From Burkholderiaceae bacterium (GTDB lineage Bacteria > Pseudomonadota > Gammaproteobacteria > Burkholderiales > Burkholderiaceae_F): DNA of 64,000 nucleotides. How positions within the stretch are numbered: the stretch's first letter is position 1; each line of letters starts with the position of its first letter. The position numbers were made by a program, and so were the translations under genes. Positions 38,594 through 47,182 of this stretch are shown here, piece after piece. The notes under the pieces were generated by a model. It saw nothing but the letters and a program-made list of their open reading frames with translations. It ran no database searches and was not told the DNA's origin. Location: the NCBI GenBank assembly GCA_022843955.1, contig JALHMQ010000013.1, positions 1 to 64,000 on the forward strand, read 5' to 3'.

Positions 38594-38822
38594 CGGATTC
38601 ACGCAGATGACCCAGGAGCCGCAGCCGCCCCGACGTACGGCGACGTTCGGTCAGACTGCCAAGGCGGTGCTCTGGTCCTTCTTTGGCGTGCGCAAGCAGT
38701 CCAGTTACGAGCAGGATGCAGAAAGCCTGAACCCGGTGCACGTGATCGTCATGGCAGTCGTGGCGGTAGCGGCCTTCATCGCGATCCTGATCGGCATCAT
38801 CAAGTTCATCGTGCTGCCCTAG
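38580..38822 (+). CDS. DUF2970 small membrane protein
   Basis: An 80-residue protein with the DUF2970 hallmark LWSFFGVRKQSSYEQDAESLNPVHVI and one C-terminal helix (VAAFIAILIGIIKFIVLP). The ATG at 38580 follows a GGAGAG box and overlaps ctaG by 14 bases; an in-frame ATG at 38607 would give 71 residues. The family appears in cox operons of betaproteobacteria, and its function is unknown. coxC starts 43 bases later. Confidence 0.85.
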   Translation: MVRADGFTQMTQEPQPPRRTATFGQTAKAVLWSFFGVRKQSSYEQDAESLNPVHVIVMAVVAVAAFIAILIGIIKFIVLP

Positions 38823-38865
38823 TCGGTACGGCATCGGCATAAAGACACAAGAGGAGAGAGCCAGG

Positions 38866-39735
38866 ATGGGAGCCCAGCACGGAGCGGCCGCAGAAGCGCC
38901 GCATTACTACGTTCCCGCGCCATCGAATTGGCCGGCGGTCGGCATGATCTCGATGATCTTCACCGCCTTCGGCGCCTCCATGGTCGTCAACAAGGTGGCT
39001 CTGGGCTGGTTCCCGCTGCTGCTGGGTCTGGCCATCCTGTTCTACATGCTGCGAGGCTGGTTCGGCGCAGTGTCGAGCGAAAGCGAAAGCGGCGCGTACG
39101 GTCGCCAGGTCGATGTCTCGTTCCGCTGGGGCATGAGCTGGTTCATCTTTTCCGAGGTGATGTTCTTCGCCTCGTTCTTCGGTGCGCTGTTCTATGCCCG
39201 CGCCATTACCATGCCGTCTCTCGGTGACTTCGACCACAAACTGCTGTGGCCGGACTTCACCGCTGCCTGGCCGCACGCCGGCCCTGCCGGAACGATCGAT
39301 CCTTTTGCGACCTTCGGTCCGTTCTGGCTGCCCACCATCAACACGGCGCTGCTCGTGACATCCGGCTTCACGCTGACGGTCGCGCACCATGCGCTGCGTG
39401 CCGACAACCGCCAGAAGGCGATCAACTGGCTGATCATCACGCTCCTGCTCGGCTTCACCTTCGTGGGCGTGCAGGCCTACGAGTACATACACGCCTATGC
39501 CGATCTGAATTTGAAGCTGTCCTCTGGCATCTTCGGTTCAACCTTCTTCATGTTGACGGGCTTTCACGGCCTGCACGTGCTGATCGGGGCGATCATGCTC
39601 ACGGTGGTCGCGATTCGACTGATGAAGGGCCACTTCAAGCCCGACCAGCACTTCGCGTTTGAGGCTGCGGCCTGGTATTGGCATTTCGTCGACGTGGTCT
39701 GGATCGGCCTGTACATCATCGTCTATTGGCTTTAG
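38866..39735 (+). CDS. coxC: Cytochrome c oxidase subunit III
   Basis: A 289-residue subunit with seven helices, which stabilises subunit I and may help proton uptake. Recognisable parts are PSNWPAVGMISMIF at the start, RWGMSWFIFSEVMFFASFF (the conserved acidic residue of helix III), LLVTSGFTLTVAHHAL and FEAAAWYWHFVDVVWIGLYI at the C-terminus. An AGGAGAG box precedes the ATG. A strong terminator 20 bases downstream ends the structural cox operon. Confidence 0.97.
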   Translation: MGAQHGAAAEAPHYYVPAPSNWPAVGMISMIFTAFGASMVVNKVALGWFPLLLGLAILFYMLRGWFGAVSSESESGAYGRQVDVSFRWGMSWFIFSEVMFFASFFGALFYARAITMPSLGDFDHKLLWPDFTAAWPHAGPAGTIDPFATFGPFWLPTINTALLVTSGFTLTVAHHALRADNRQKAINWLIITLLLGFTFVGVQAYEYIHAYADLNLKLSSGIFGSTFFMLTGFHGLHVLIGAIMLTVVAIRLMKGHFKPDQHFAFEAAAWYWHFVDVVWIGLYIIVYWL

Positions 39736-39754
39736 ACAGCATCGGGTGGCAATT

Positions 39755-39785
39755 GAAAAGGCGCCCTCGGCGCCTTTTCCTTTTT
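39755..39785 (+). terminator. Rho-independent terminator after coxC
   Basis: An 11-bp perfect stem (GAAAAGGCGCC / GGCGCCTTTTC) with a CTC loop is followed by CTTTTT. The A-tract in the left arm means it can also terminate transcripts arriving from the convergent DUF2909 gene. Confidence 0.92.
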
Positions 39786-39838
39786 GATCCGTGTGAACCG
39801 TCTCGGTTGCGCGCCGTCCAACCCGCAACGCTTGCCGA

Positions 39839-40036
39839 CTAGTACGCGCGCGGCTCGATCCAGCCCATCCAGTAGCTGAACCAGATGAACGCCAGCAGCG
39901 CGATCGACAGGCCGACGCGCAGAGTCAGCGCGTTCACGGTCCGGTTGGTCTGGCCCTTGTCGCGCATCAGGAACACCAGTGCGGAGCCCAGTGAGGCAAG
40001 AATGCCGAGAAAGGCGAGTGCGATGAAGATCTTCAT
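39839..40036 (-). CDS. DUF2909 twin-helix membrane protein
   Basis: A 65-residue protein made of two membrane helices (about 3-23 and 38-58) joined by the polar loop RDKGQTNRTVNALTLR, ending WIEPRAY. This fits the DUF2909 family, which lies beside SURF1 in many beta- and gammaproteobacteria and is presumed to help oxidase assembly. It is the only minus-strand gene in the cox locus and is divergent from SURF1. The ATG at 40036 is chosen because upstream codons lack a helix or binding site. Confidence 0.82.
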   Translation of the reverse strand: MKIFIALAFLGILASLGSALVFLMRDKGQTNRTVNALTLRVGLSIALLAFIWFSYWMGWIEPRAY

Positions 40037-40120
40037 GCGGATTGCTCGTCGACCATCGACGCATCGTACCGGGGTTGCCGGCCGCTGCTGCTGCGTGAAG
40101 ACGATCCGTCGTGACTTCGC

Positions 40121-40858
40121 ATGAGAGCAGACGTGTTGCGCACAGCCGGTCTGCTGGTGCTCGCGTTGGCGGCGTGCGCGCTGGCGATTTTGCTTGGCAA
40201 CTGGCAGACCCATCGCGCGGCGCAGAAGCTCGCCATTGAGGCGCAGTGGGACGCGGCCGAACAGGCGCCGCCGCGCAGCCTGTTCGCAGCTCAGGTTCCG
40301 TCACCTCCTGCGCTGCCGATGCGCGTGTCGTTGCGCGGTCAGTTCGATCATGCGCGCACGGTTTGGCTCGACAATCGTCAACTCGATGCTCGACCAGGCT
40401 TCTGGGTGCTCACCCCCATGAAGCTCACCGACGGCATGGTCGTGCTCGTCAATCGCGGCTGGATCGCGCGCGACGCGACTGATCGCGCGCGCCTGCCTGC
40501 GATCGGGGAGCCATCGGGGGTATTGAGTATCGAGGGTCTTGCCGTGACCCATGCACCACGGTTGCTCGAGTTGGGTGACGGCTCGGTGAGCGGGCCGTTG
40601 CCGGCGATTTGGCAAAATCTCGACTACGACCGCTTCGAGGCGATCAGCGGCCTCGCGGTGGCGCGGCTGGTGGTTCAGCAGACCAGTGAAACGAACGACG
40701 GTCTGAGTCGTCGTTGGGCACGACCCGCTTCCGGCGTCGACAAGCATCGCGGTTACGCCTTCCAGTGGTATTCGCTGGCAGGGTTGATCGTCCTGCTCAC
40801 TACTTACTTCAGCGTGCGCACCTGGCGCACACGTCAGGCAAGGAGTTCCCCGTCGTGA
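40121..40858 (+). CDS. SURF1-family oxidase assembly protein
   Basis: A 245-residue inner-membrane protein with an N-terminal helix (about 7-25), a periplasmic domain, and a C-terminal helix (YAFQWYSLAGLIVLLTTYF). Conserved SURF1 parts are GNWQTHRAAQK, the FDHARTVWLDNRQ strand, VLVNRGWIARD and the HRGYAFQWYSLA motif. SURF1 proteins help insert haem a into subunit I. The stop codon overlaps the GTG start of the next gene. Confidence 0.93.
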   Translation: MRADVLRTAGLLVLALAACALAILLGNWQTHRAAQKLAIEAQWDAAEQAPPRSLFAAQVPSPPALPMRVSLRGQFDHARTVWLDNRQLDARPGFWVLTPMKLTDGMVVLVNRGWIARDATDRARLPAIGEPSGVLSIEGLAVTHAPRLLELGDGSVSGPLPAIWQNLDYDRFEAISGLAVARLVVQQTSETNDGLSRRWARPASGVDKHRGYAFQWYSLAGLIVLLTTYFSVRTWRTRQARSSPS

Positions 40859-41457
40859 CCATGGCTTCAACGTCTTCGCCATCCCACTGGCGCCTGTACC
40901 GCACGCTGTACCTGCTCATCATCATCTGCGTGGCGCCGGTGGTCGCGTCCTACCTTGCCTACTACGTGCTGCCCCCCAGCGGACGTACCAACTACGGCGA
41001 ACTGATCGAGCCGCAGATCCCGCTGCCATCAATCGAGGCGCGCTTGCAGGATGGCACCTCCTTCGATCTGGCCAAGCTGCGTGGCCGCTGGGTCATGCTC
41101 CAGGTCGATGAATCGGCATGCGGCGAGACCTGCCGCAACAAGCTGTGGCAGATGCGCCAGTTGCGCACCGCGCAAGGCAAGGACGCCGACCGCATCGAAC
41201 GCGTGTTCCTGGTGACCGACGGCGAGCCGCTGCAGACGATGCTGCTGCGGGAGTTCGATGGCACCCACTTCCTGCGCGTCAGCCGTGACCCTCTGCGGTT
41301 CATGCCGATCCCTGAGGAGGCCACGGCCCGCATCGAGGATCACATCTACATGATCGATCCGCTCGGCAACCTGATGATGCGTTGGCCGCGGGCGGCCGAT
41401 CCCAACCGCATGAAGCGCGACATCAGACGCCTGCTCAAGGCGTCGCGGGTCGGTTAG
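40855..41457 (+). CDS. Sco-like thioredoxin-fold membrane protein of the cox locus
   Basis: A 200-residue protein: one N-terminal helix (YLLIIICVAPVVASYLAYYV), then a thioredoxin-like domain (FDLAKLRGRWVMLQVDESAC onward, later DHIYMIDPLGNLMMRWP). The motif CGETC is Cys-x3-Cys, the spacing used by Sco proteins to bind copper, although the following Pro and the distal His position are not obvious. GTG 40855 is chosen because an AGGAG box lies 9 bases upstream; ATG 40861 is an alternative. Proteins like this lie between SURF1 and ctaA in Burkholderiales; a copper or redox role is inferred. Confidence 0.75.
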   Translation: MTMASTSSPSHWRLYRTLYLLIIICVAPVVASYLAYYVLPPSGRTNYGELIEPQIPLPSIEARLQDGTSFDLAKLRGRWVMLQVDESACGETCRNKLWQMRQLRTAQGKDADRIERVFLVTDGEPLQTMLLREFDGTHFLRVSRDPLRFMPIPEEATARIEDHIYMIDPLGNLMMRWPRAADPNRMKRDIRRLLKASRVG

Positions 41458-41470
41458 CGAGACTTGCAAC

Positions 41471-42592
41471 ATGCTTGAAGACGGCGCCCTGTTCTGGCTT
41501 GCGGTCAAGGCGGTGGCCATTGCCGCGCTGCCGCTGGCTTATGTCGCCCTGTCGCGCGACCCGGACAAGCAGCGCAAGCTCACCTGGGTCACGGCGTTCC
41601 TGACGTTCGACCTCATCATGTTCGGCGCCTTCACGCGGCTGACCGATTCCGGCCTTGGCTGCCCGGACTGGCCGGGCTGCTATGGGCACTCGAACCCACT
41701 CTCGGCGGGCGAAGCGATCCGGGCAGCGGAGACCGCGTTGCCGACCGGCCCGGTGACGATGACCAAGGCCTGGATCGAGATGCTGCATCGCTATTTCGCG
41801 ATGGCCGTAGGGTTCCTGATCATCGTGCTCATGGTGATGTCGTGGCGCCGCTGGCTGCGCACCCGCAGCCCCGAGCAGTCGCCCGCGCTGCCCACCTTCA
41901 CGCTGTTTGCTGTCTGCCTGCAGGGCGCCTTTGGCGCCTGGACCGTGACAATGAAGCTGCAGCCGGCGATCGTGACGGTGCACCTGCTCGGCGGCGTGTC
42001 ATTGCTGGCGCTGCTGGTGTGGCAAGCGCTGCGCGAGTCTCCGGCGGCTCTGCAAAGCGGCATGTTCTCCGGCGGGTTGCGGCCGCTCGCCGTAGCTGCG
42101 TTTGTGCTGCTATTCGTACAGATCGCCCTGGGCGGATGGGTCAGCACCAATTACGCCGTGCTTGCTTGCCCGGACTTCCCGCTGTGTCACGGCAAGATCG
42201 TTCCTGACATGGACCTTGCGCAGGGCTTCACGATCTGGCGCGACCTCGGCATGACGCCGACCGGTGAGTCGATCACGTTCCAGGCCCTGGTCGCGATCCA
42301 CTGGGTTCACCGCAAGTTCGCCTACGTGCTCATCGCGGTGATCGCGCTCCTTGCCTGGCGTGCCTGGCGCGTTGAAGGCCTGCAGCCGCTGGCACGCGCG
42401 TTGGCTGCGGTGGCCCTGCTGCAGTTCTTGACCGGGCTGTCGAATGTCGTGCTGCAATGGCCGCTGTTGCTTGCGGTGATGCACAACGGGGGGGCCGCCG
42501 CGCTGGTCGCGCTGATGGTGGCGCTCAACTACCGTCTCGCCCGTACCGCCAGCCGGGTTGTACCGCGTGGTGCGGTGGTGCTTGCACGGTAA
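41471..42592 (+). CDS. ctaA: Haem A synthase CtaA/COX15
   Basis: Converts haem O to haem A by oxidising a methyl group. The 373-residue protein has about eight membrane helices in two related halves. Landmarks are [19 protein letters not shown], the ligand segment [40 protein letters not shown] and [10 protein letters not shown]. The paired cysteines (CPDWPGC and CPDFPLC) match the class with extracytoplasmic disulfides. ctaB follows 47 bases downstream. Confidence 0.94.
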   Translation: MLEDGALFWLAVKAVAIAALPLAYVALSRDPDKQRKLTWVTAFLTFDLIMFGAFTRLTDSGLGCPDWPGCYGHSNPLSAGEAIRAAETALPTGPVTMTKAWIEMLHRYFAMAVGFLIIVLMVMSWRRWLRTRSPEQSPALPTFTLFAVCLQGAFGAWTVTMKLQPAIVTVHLLGGVSLLALLVWQALRESPAALQSGMFSGGLRPLAVAAFVLLFVQIALGGWVSTNYAVLACPDFPLCHGKIVPDMDLAQGFTIWRDLGMTPTGESITFQALVAIHWVHRKFAYVLIAVIALLAWRAWRVEGLQPLARALAAVALLQFLTGLSNVVLQWPLLLAVMHNGGAAALVALMVALNYRLARTASRVVPRGAVVLAR

Positions 42593-42639
42593 ACTCGCCC
42601 GCTCGCTGCTCTTCTTCTCGGCAACCAGGTCCCTCCCCG

Positions 42640-43539
42640 ATGCAGTCGCCCGCCCGCACGTCGCCGTCCGACCTGTTGCCGCACATCGCGCGCCAGTACT
42701 GGCTGCTGACGAAGCCGCGCGTCACGCAATTGGCGCTCTTTTGTGCAGTGATCGGCATGTTCCTGTCGACCACGGAGCTGCCTTCGCTGTCGCGCGTGCT
42801 GGTGGCGTCGATCGGCATCTGGTTGCTCGCTGGCGCGGCGTTCGCCGTCAACTCGATCATCGAGCGCCACATTGACGCCAAGATGGCGCGTACCCGCATG
42901 CGCCCGCTTGCCCAGGGGGAGATCACGCCGCTGCAGGCCATCGTGTTTTCTGGTGTCATCGGCGGCGCCGGCATGTGGGTGCTCTACACGCAAGTCAATC
43001 CGCTGACGATGTGGCTGACGTTTGCCACGTTCGTTGGCTACGCGATCATCTATACGGTCCTGCTCAAGCCCAACACGCCCCAGAACATCGTGATCGGCGG
43101 GTTGAGCGGGGCCATGCCGCCGGTCCTCGGGTGGGCAGCCATCACCAATACGGTCCCGGCTGAAGCCTGGCTGCTGGCGCTCATCATCTTCGTGTGGACC
43201 CCGCCGCACTTCTGGGCGCTGGCGCTGTACCGCATCGACGACTACCGAAAGTCCGGGTTGCCGATGCTGCCGATCACGCACGGCCCTGAACTCACGCGCC
43301 TGCACATGTTGCTGTACACGATCGTTCTCGTGGCCACCACCACGCTGCCGTTCGCGATCCGCATGTCGGGACTGCTGTATCTCGCGTGTGCACTGGCGCT
43401 CGGCGCGATCTTCCTCGGCTACACATGGGGGCTCGTGAAGTCCTACAGCGATCAGCTCGCACGCGCGACGTTCAACTACTCGATCGTCTATCTGGCGGCA
43501 CTTTTCGCCGCGCTGCTGGTCGATCACTACATCTCCTGA
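42640..43539 (+). CDS. ctaB: Protohaem IX farnesyltransferase CtaB/COX10
   Basis: Makes haem O by adding a farnesyl group to haem b. The 299-residue UbiA-family protein has the two Asp-rich motifs [20 protein letters not shown] and [15 protein letters not shown], with about nine helices. The ATG at 42640 ([11 protein letters not shown]) gives the family length; an open frame upstream overlaps ctaA and was not used. Its product is the substrate of CtaA upstream. Confidence 0.95.
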   Translation: MQSPARTSPSDLLPHIARQYWLLTKPRVTQLALFCAVIGMFLSTTELPSLSRVLVASIGIWLLAGAAFAVNSIIERHIDAKMARTRMRPLAQGEITPLQAIVFSGVIGGAGMWVLYTQVNPLTMWLTFATFVGYAIIYTVLLKPNTPQNIVIGGLSGAMPPVLGWAAITNTVPAEAWLLALIIFVWTPPHFWALALYRIDDYRKSGLPMLPITHGPELTRLHMLLYTIVLVATTTLPFAIRMSGLLYLACALALGAIFLGYTWGLVKSYSDQLARATFNYSIVYLAALFAALLVDHYIS

Positions 43540-43573
43540 TCCGGTGCCGCCAGCGCGGCCGCCTGCCGTCCCG

Positions 43574-44161
43574 ATGACCCTCCCCCAGCGCCTGCTCGCG
43601 GTTTGCTTGTTGTCGTTTGGCGTGCTGCTTGCGGGCTGCCAACCGTCGAAACCGACGTTCAACAGCATCGATATCACGGGAGCCAATTACGCACGTGACT
43701 TCGTGTTGACCGACGCCAGTGGCAAGAAGCGCTCGCTCGGCGAATTCCGCGGCAAAGTGGTGGCCGTGTTCTTCGGCTTTGCGCAGTGCCCGGATGTTTG
43801 TCCCACGACACTGTCCGACTTCGCGCAGATCAAGGAAAAGCTCGGCGCAGATGGCGAGCGTCTGCAGGTCATCTTCATCACCGTCGATCCGCGGCGCGAT
43901 ACGCCGACGGTGTTGGGCAGCTACGTGTCGAGCTTCGATCCGAGTTTCGTCGGCCTGACTGGAACGGCCGATGAAATCAGCGCGACCGCACGCGAGTTCA
44001 AGGTGTTCTATCAGAAGGTGCCTGGCAAGACAGACTTGTCGTACACCATCGATCACACGGCGGGCAGCTATGTGTTCGACAAGGACGGCCGCATCCGGTT
44101 GTTCGTGAGGCACGCCGCAGGCGTTGACGCGATCGCCGCCGATGTGAAGCAACTGCTCTAG
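43574..44161 (+). CDS. SCO1/SenC copper-delivery lipoprotein
   Basis: A 195-residue thioredoxin-fold protein that supplies copper to CuA of subunit II. It has a lipoprotein signal (LLSFGVLLAGC) and the copper site FGFAQCPDVCPTTL, with the distal His in YTIDHTAGSYVFD. The ATG at 43574 is preferred to a GTG at 43544, which would add ten Pro/Ala-rich residues. It closes the cox biogenesis group that began with SURF1. Confidence 0.93.
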   Translation: MTLPQRLLAVCLLSFGVLLAGCQPSKPTFNSIDITGANYARDFVLTDASGKKRSLGEFRGKVVAVFFGFAQCPDVCPTTLSDFAQIKEKLGADGERLQVIFITVDPRRDTPTVLGSYVSSFDPSFVGLTGTADEISATAREFKVFYQKVPGKTDLSYTIDHTAGSYVFDKDGRIRLFVRHAAGVDAIAADVKQLL

Positions 44162-44215
44162 TCACCTCGATAAACCTCAATCAGCCTCGATCACCAGGCC
44201 GCGTTCGCTTCACCC

Positions 44216-44245
44216 AATAAAAAGGCCCCGCCAACAGGTGGGGCC
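44216..44245 (-). terminator. Terminator after rpoH
   Basis: Read on the minus strand, GGCCCCACC and GGCGGGGCC form a stem around a TGTT loop (one mismatched pair), followed by TTTTTATT. It lies about 76 bases after the rpoH stop codon. The stem can also form in the sco transcript, but no T-run follows on that strand. Confidence 0.8.
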
Positions 44246-44321
44246 AGAAAATCCGCCTCGTCGGAGGAGAGGGGGTGAGGCGGAGCCTTGCGTGCAACCA
44301 ACCGTCAGAAGCAGTTCGTCA

Positions 44322-45224
<903 letters not shown>

Positions 45225-45250
45225 TGGCTGAAAGCCTCCTTGAAATAATG

Positions 45251-45277
45251 TTAGCACTCGACATTGGAGAGTGCCAG
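45251..45277. promoter_or_regulatory. CIRCE-like element (HrcA operator) upstream of rpoH
   Basis: TTAGCACTC, nine bases, then GAGTGCCAG. The left arm is identical to the CIRCE consensus and the right arm differs from GAGTGCTAA at two positions; the 9-base spacer is exact. It lies 27-53 bases upstream of the rpoH ATG and just before its ribosome-binding site. HrcA bound here would repress rpoH in the absence of heat stress. Confidence 0.72.
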
Positions 45278-45395
45278 ATGTCGGAGTCCGACCTGGAAAA
45301 ATGGTTCAATTTGGCGGGCCGTGACTTCACTGCAGGCTAGCGAGCCATCTCGGTGAGAGTGATCACACACAGCTGGCTGACCCTGGCTTTGCCGT

Positions 45396-46274
45396 TTATC
45401 GGTGAGAGCACCTTCCTCCCAACCAGCCGATGACGACGCCGACCGCCGCCAGCGTCGCCAATGTCGAAAGGGCAGGCAAAGACCATGCGACGTCTGATCC
45501 CCAGGCGCTGCGAAGTTCCTCCGTGACAGGCGCCAAGGCGGTCATACCGCCCGCCACCAGGGCAATGGCGAGCAGAGCGGACGCGCCGCCGAGCAGTGCC
45601 CCTGCTAAGGCAGCAGGGAGGTTCGCAAAGCCAGGGTCGGCGCCGGCCAGATGCAGCACTTCTCGTTCGTCCGGATCGAGCGGCGCCAAGGCGCGGTGCG
45701 CGACGAGGACCAGCCCCGACGTGATCAGCAGCGTCACCAAACCGAGCCCGCCGGCAATCGCCAGGGCCAGCGCGATTGAGGCATGCCAGCGGCGATGCCG
45801 TTGCGCATCGAACTGCACCGCGTCGACCCGCGTGGCCTGACTCAACGATGCGATGGCGGCGCGCGTCTCCTCAGGACTTGCACGCGCCGCGAACCGCACC
45901 ACGATCGCATCCGGCAGTGGGTTCACCTTGATCTCGGGCAGCGCCGCACCCGGCGCGATGCGCGCCAGACCAGCCAGCGCCGCATCGCGCGGAACGTGTG
46001 AGGCACCCGTCACGCCCGGCTGGGAGAGCGCGGTCGACGTCAACTGGGTGATATCGGCGGTTGTGGCGCCGATCTTCAGGAACACCACCGCCTGGGTTGG
46101 CGCGCCCAGGCGCGTCCACGCAGGCTGCAGTGCCAGCGCCAAGGTCCCGAGCGCCAGCAGCAGCGCGATCGCGAGCGCAGCAAGTACCAGAGTCGTAAGT
46201 GTGGCCCAGGGCCGGCGCGCAAGCCGTTGCACGGCGCACGTCAGTGCGAATGAACGTGAGGCAAGCCAGGTCAC
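45396..46274 (-). CDS. ftsX: Cell division protein FtsX
   Basis: The permease-like partner of FtsE, which links division to peptidoglycan hydrolase activation through EnvC. The 292-residue protein has one N-terminal helix (about 25-48), a periplasmic domain and three C-terminal helices, with the FtsX-type segment PLDPDEREVLHLAGADPGF where family members carry the E...LxxxGA motif. It lies 55 bases after ftsE on the minus strand, with rpoH next, as in the ftsYEX-rpoH order of many proteobacteria. Confidence 0.87.
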   Translation of the reverse strand: MTWLASRSFALTCAVQRLARRPWATLTTLVLAALAIALLLALGTLALALQPAWTRLGAPTQAVVFLKIGATTADITQLTSTALSQPGVTGASHVPRDAALAGLARIAPGAALPEIKVNPLPDAIVVRFAARASPEETRAAIASLSQATRVDAVQFDAQRHRRWHASIALALAIAGGLGLVTLLITSGLVLVAHRALAPLDPDEREVLHLAGADPGFANLPAALAGALLGGASALLAIALVAGGMTALAPVTEELRSAWGSDVAWSLPALSTLATLAAVGVVIGWLGGRCSHR

Positions 46275-46329
46275 TGCACGGCCTCCGTGTTGCGCTCAGG
46301 GATCGGCCCAGCCGGCGTTGCCGACGGTC

Positions 46330-47049
46330 TCATGCCGCAACCGCCGGCGCCGCGGGCTGCAGAACGCCATCGGCGAGTCGCCACTGGCGTGCACGCGCCG
46401 GCCAGGATTCGCGCTCGTCGCGCGATGCCACGAGCACGGCGACGCCAGCATCGCTGAACTGTGCCAGGAGCAGCAGCACGTCGGCGGCATGACCGCCATC
46501 CAGATGTGCAGTCGGCTCATCTGCCAGCAACAGCGACGGCCGATTCACCAGCGCGCGTGCCAACGCAGCACGTTGGCGGTCACCGCCGCCGAGCAGCGCC
46601 GGGCGCAGTCGGGCGGCCTCGTCCGGGTCGAGCCCGCAGCGGGTCAGCGCGGCGCGGGCGCGCAACCTCGCCTCGCTGCCACCGGCACCGGTGGCCAGGG
46701 AGGGCAGCATCACGTTGTCGAGCACGCTGCGATCGTTCAGCAGCAATAGCTCCTGGGGCACGATGCCGAGCGACCGCCGCAATACCGGCAGCGCGCGCTT
46801 GGGCAGGCGCCCAATGTCCTGGCCGGCTATCCGCACGCAGCCGCTATCGGGCGTCGCCAGCGCGGCTGCCAGGCGCAGCAGCATCGATTTGCCCGCCCCA
46901 TTGGCGCCGCGAATGACGGCGAACTCCCCCCGCATGACCGTGAAACTGATGTCAGTCAGGAGCGGTCGAACTTCGCCGCGACGCCAGCTGACGCGCTCGA
47001 ACTCGAGCATCGGCGCGGATGCGGGTGGGGGAGGGGGCGGATTGGACAT
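46330..47049 (-). CDS. ftsE: Cell division ATP-binding protein FtsE, with degenerate ABC motifs
   Basis: A 239-residue ABC ATPase from ATG 47049, with a Pro-rich start. Walker A is GANGAGKS, the Q-loop is VPQEL and Walker B is LLLADEPTAHLD. Two conserved positions are changed: the signature reads LGGGDRQR where LSGGEQQR is expected (Ser to Gly), and the switch His of the usual ATHD is Arg (VASRDERE). The other ABC ATPase in the window (8934-9653) keeps the switch His. It is followed by ftsX, and identification as FtsE rests on that order and on similarity. ATP hydrolysis may be slow or absent. Confidence 0.82.
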   Translation of the reverse strand: MSNPPPPPPASAPMLEFERVSWRRGEVRPLLTDISFTVMRGEFAVIRGANGAGKSMLLRLAAALATPDSGCVRIAGQDIGRLPKRALPVLRRSLGIVPQELLLLNDRSVLDNVMLPSLATGAGGSEARLRARAALTRCGLDPDEAARLRPALLGGGDRQRAALARALVNRPSLLLADEPTAHLDGGHAADVLLLLAQFSDAGVAVLVASRDERESWPARARQWRLADGVLQPAAPAVAA

Positions 47050-47182
47050 CGGCGGGCTGTGCAGCGGGTCGCCGACCAGTACCGTCAGCGGCGCGCGATT
47101 GTACGAACTCACGCGTGCGACCCGTCGCGCCGCCCGGCGGCGGCGCACACTTGTCGTCACGATCACGTCATCGGCCCTGACT

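Noticed and set aside
44254-44282. Second hairpin (CCGCCTC / GAGGCGG) near the rpoH terminator
   Set aside because: It has a long loop and no T-run on either strand; the adjacent hairpin at 44216-44245 explains termination better.
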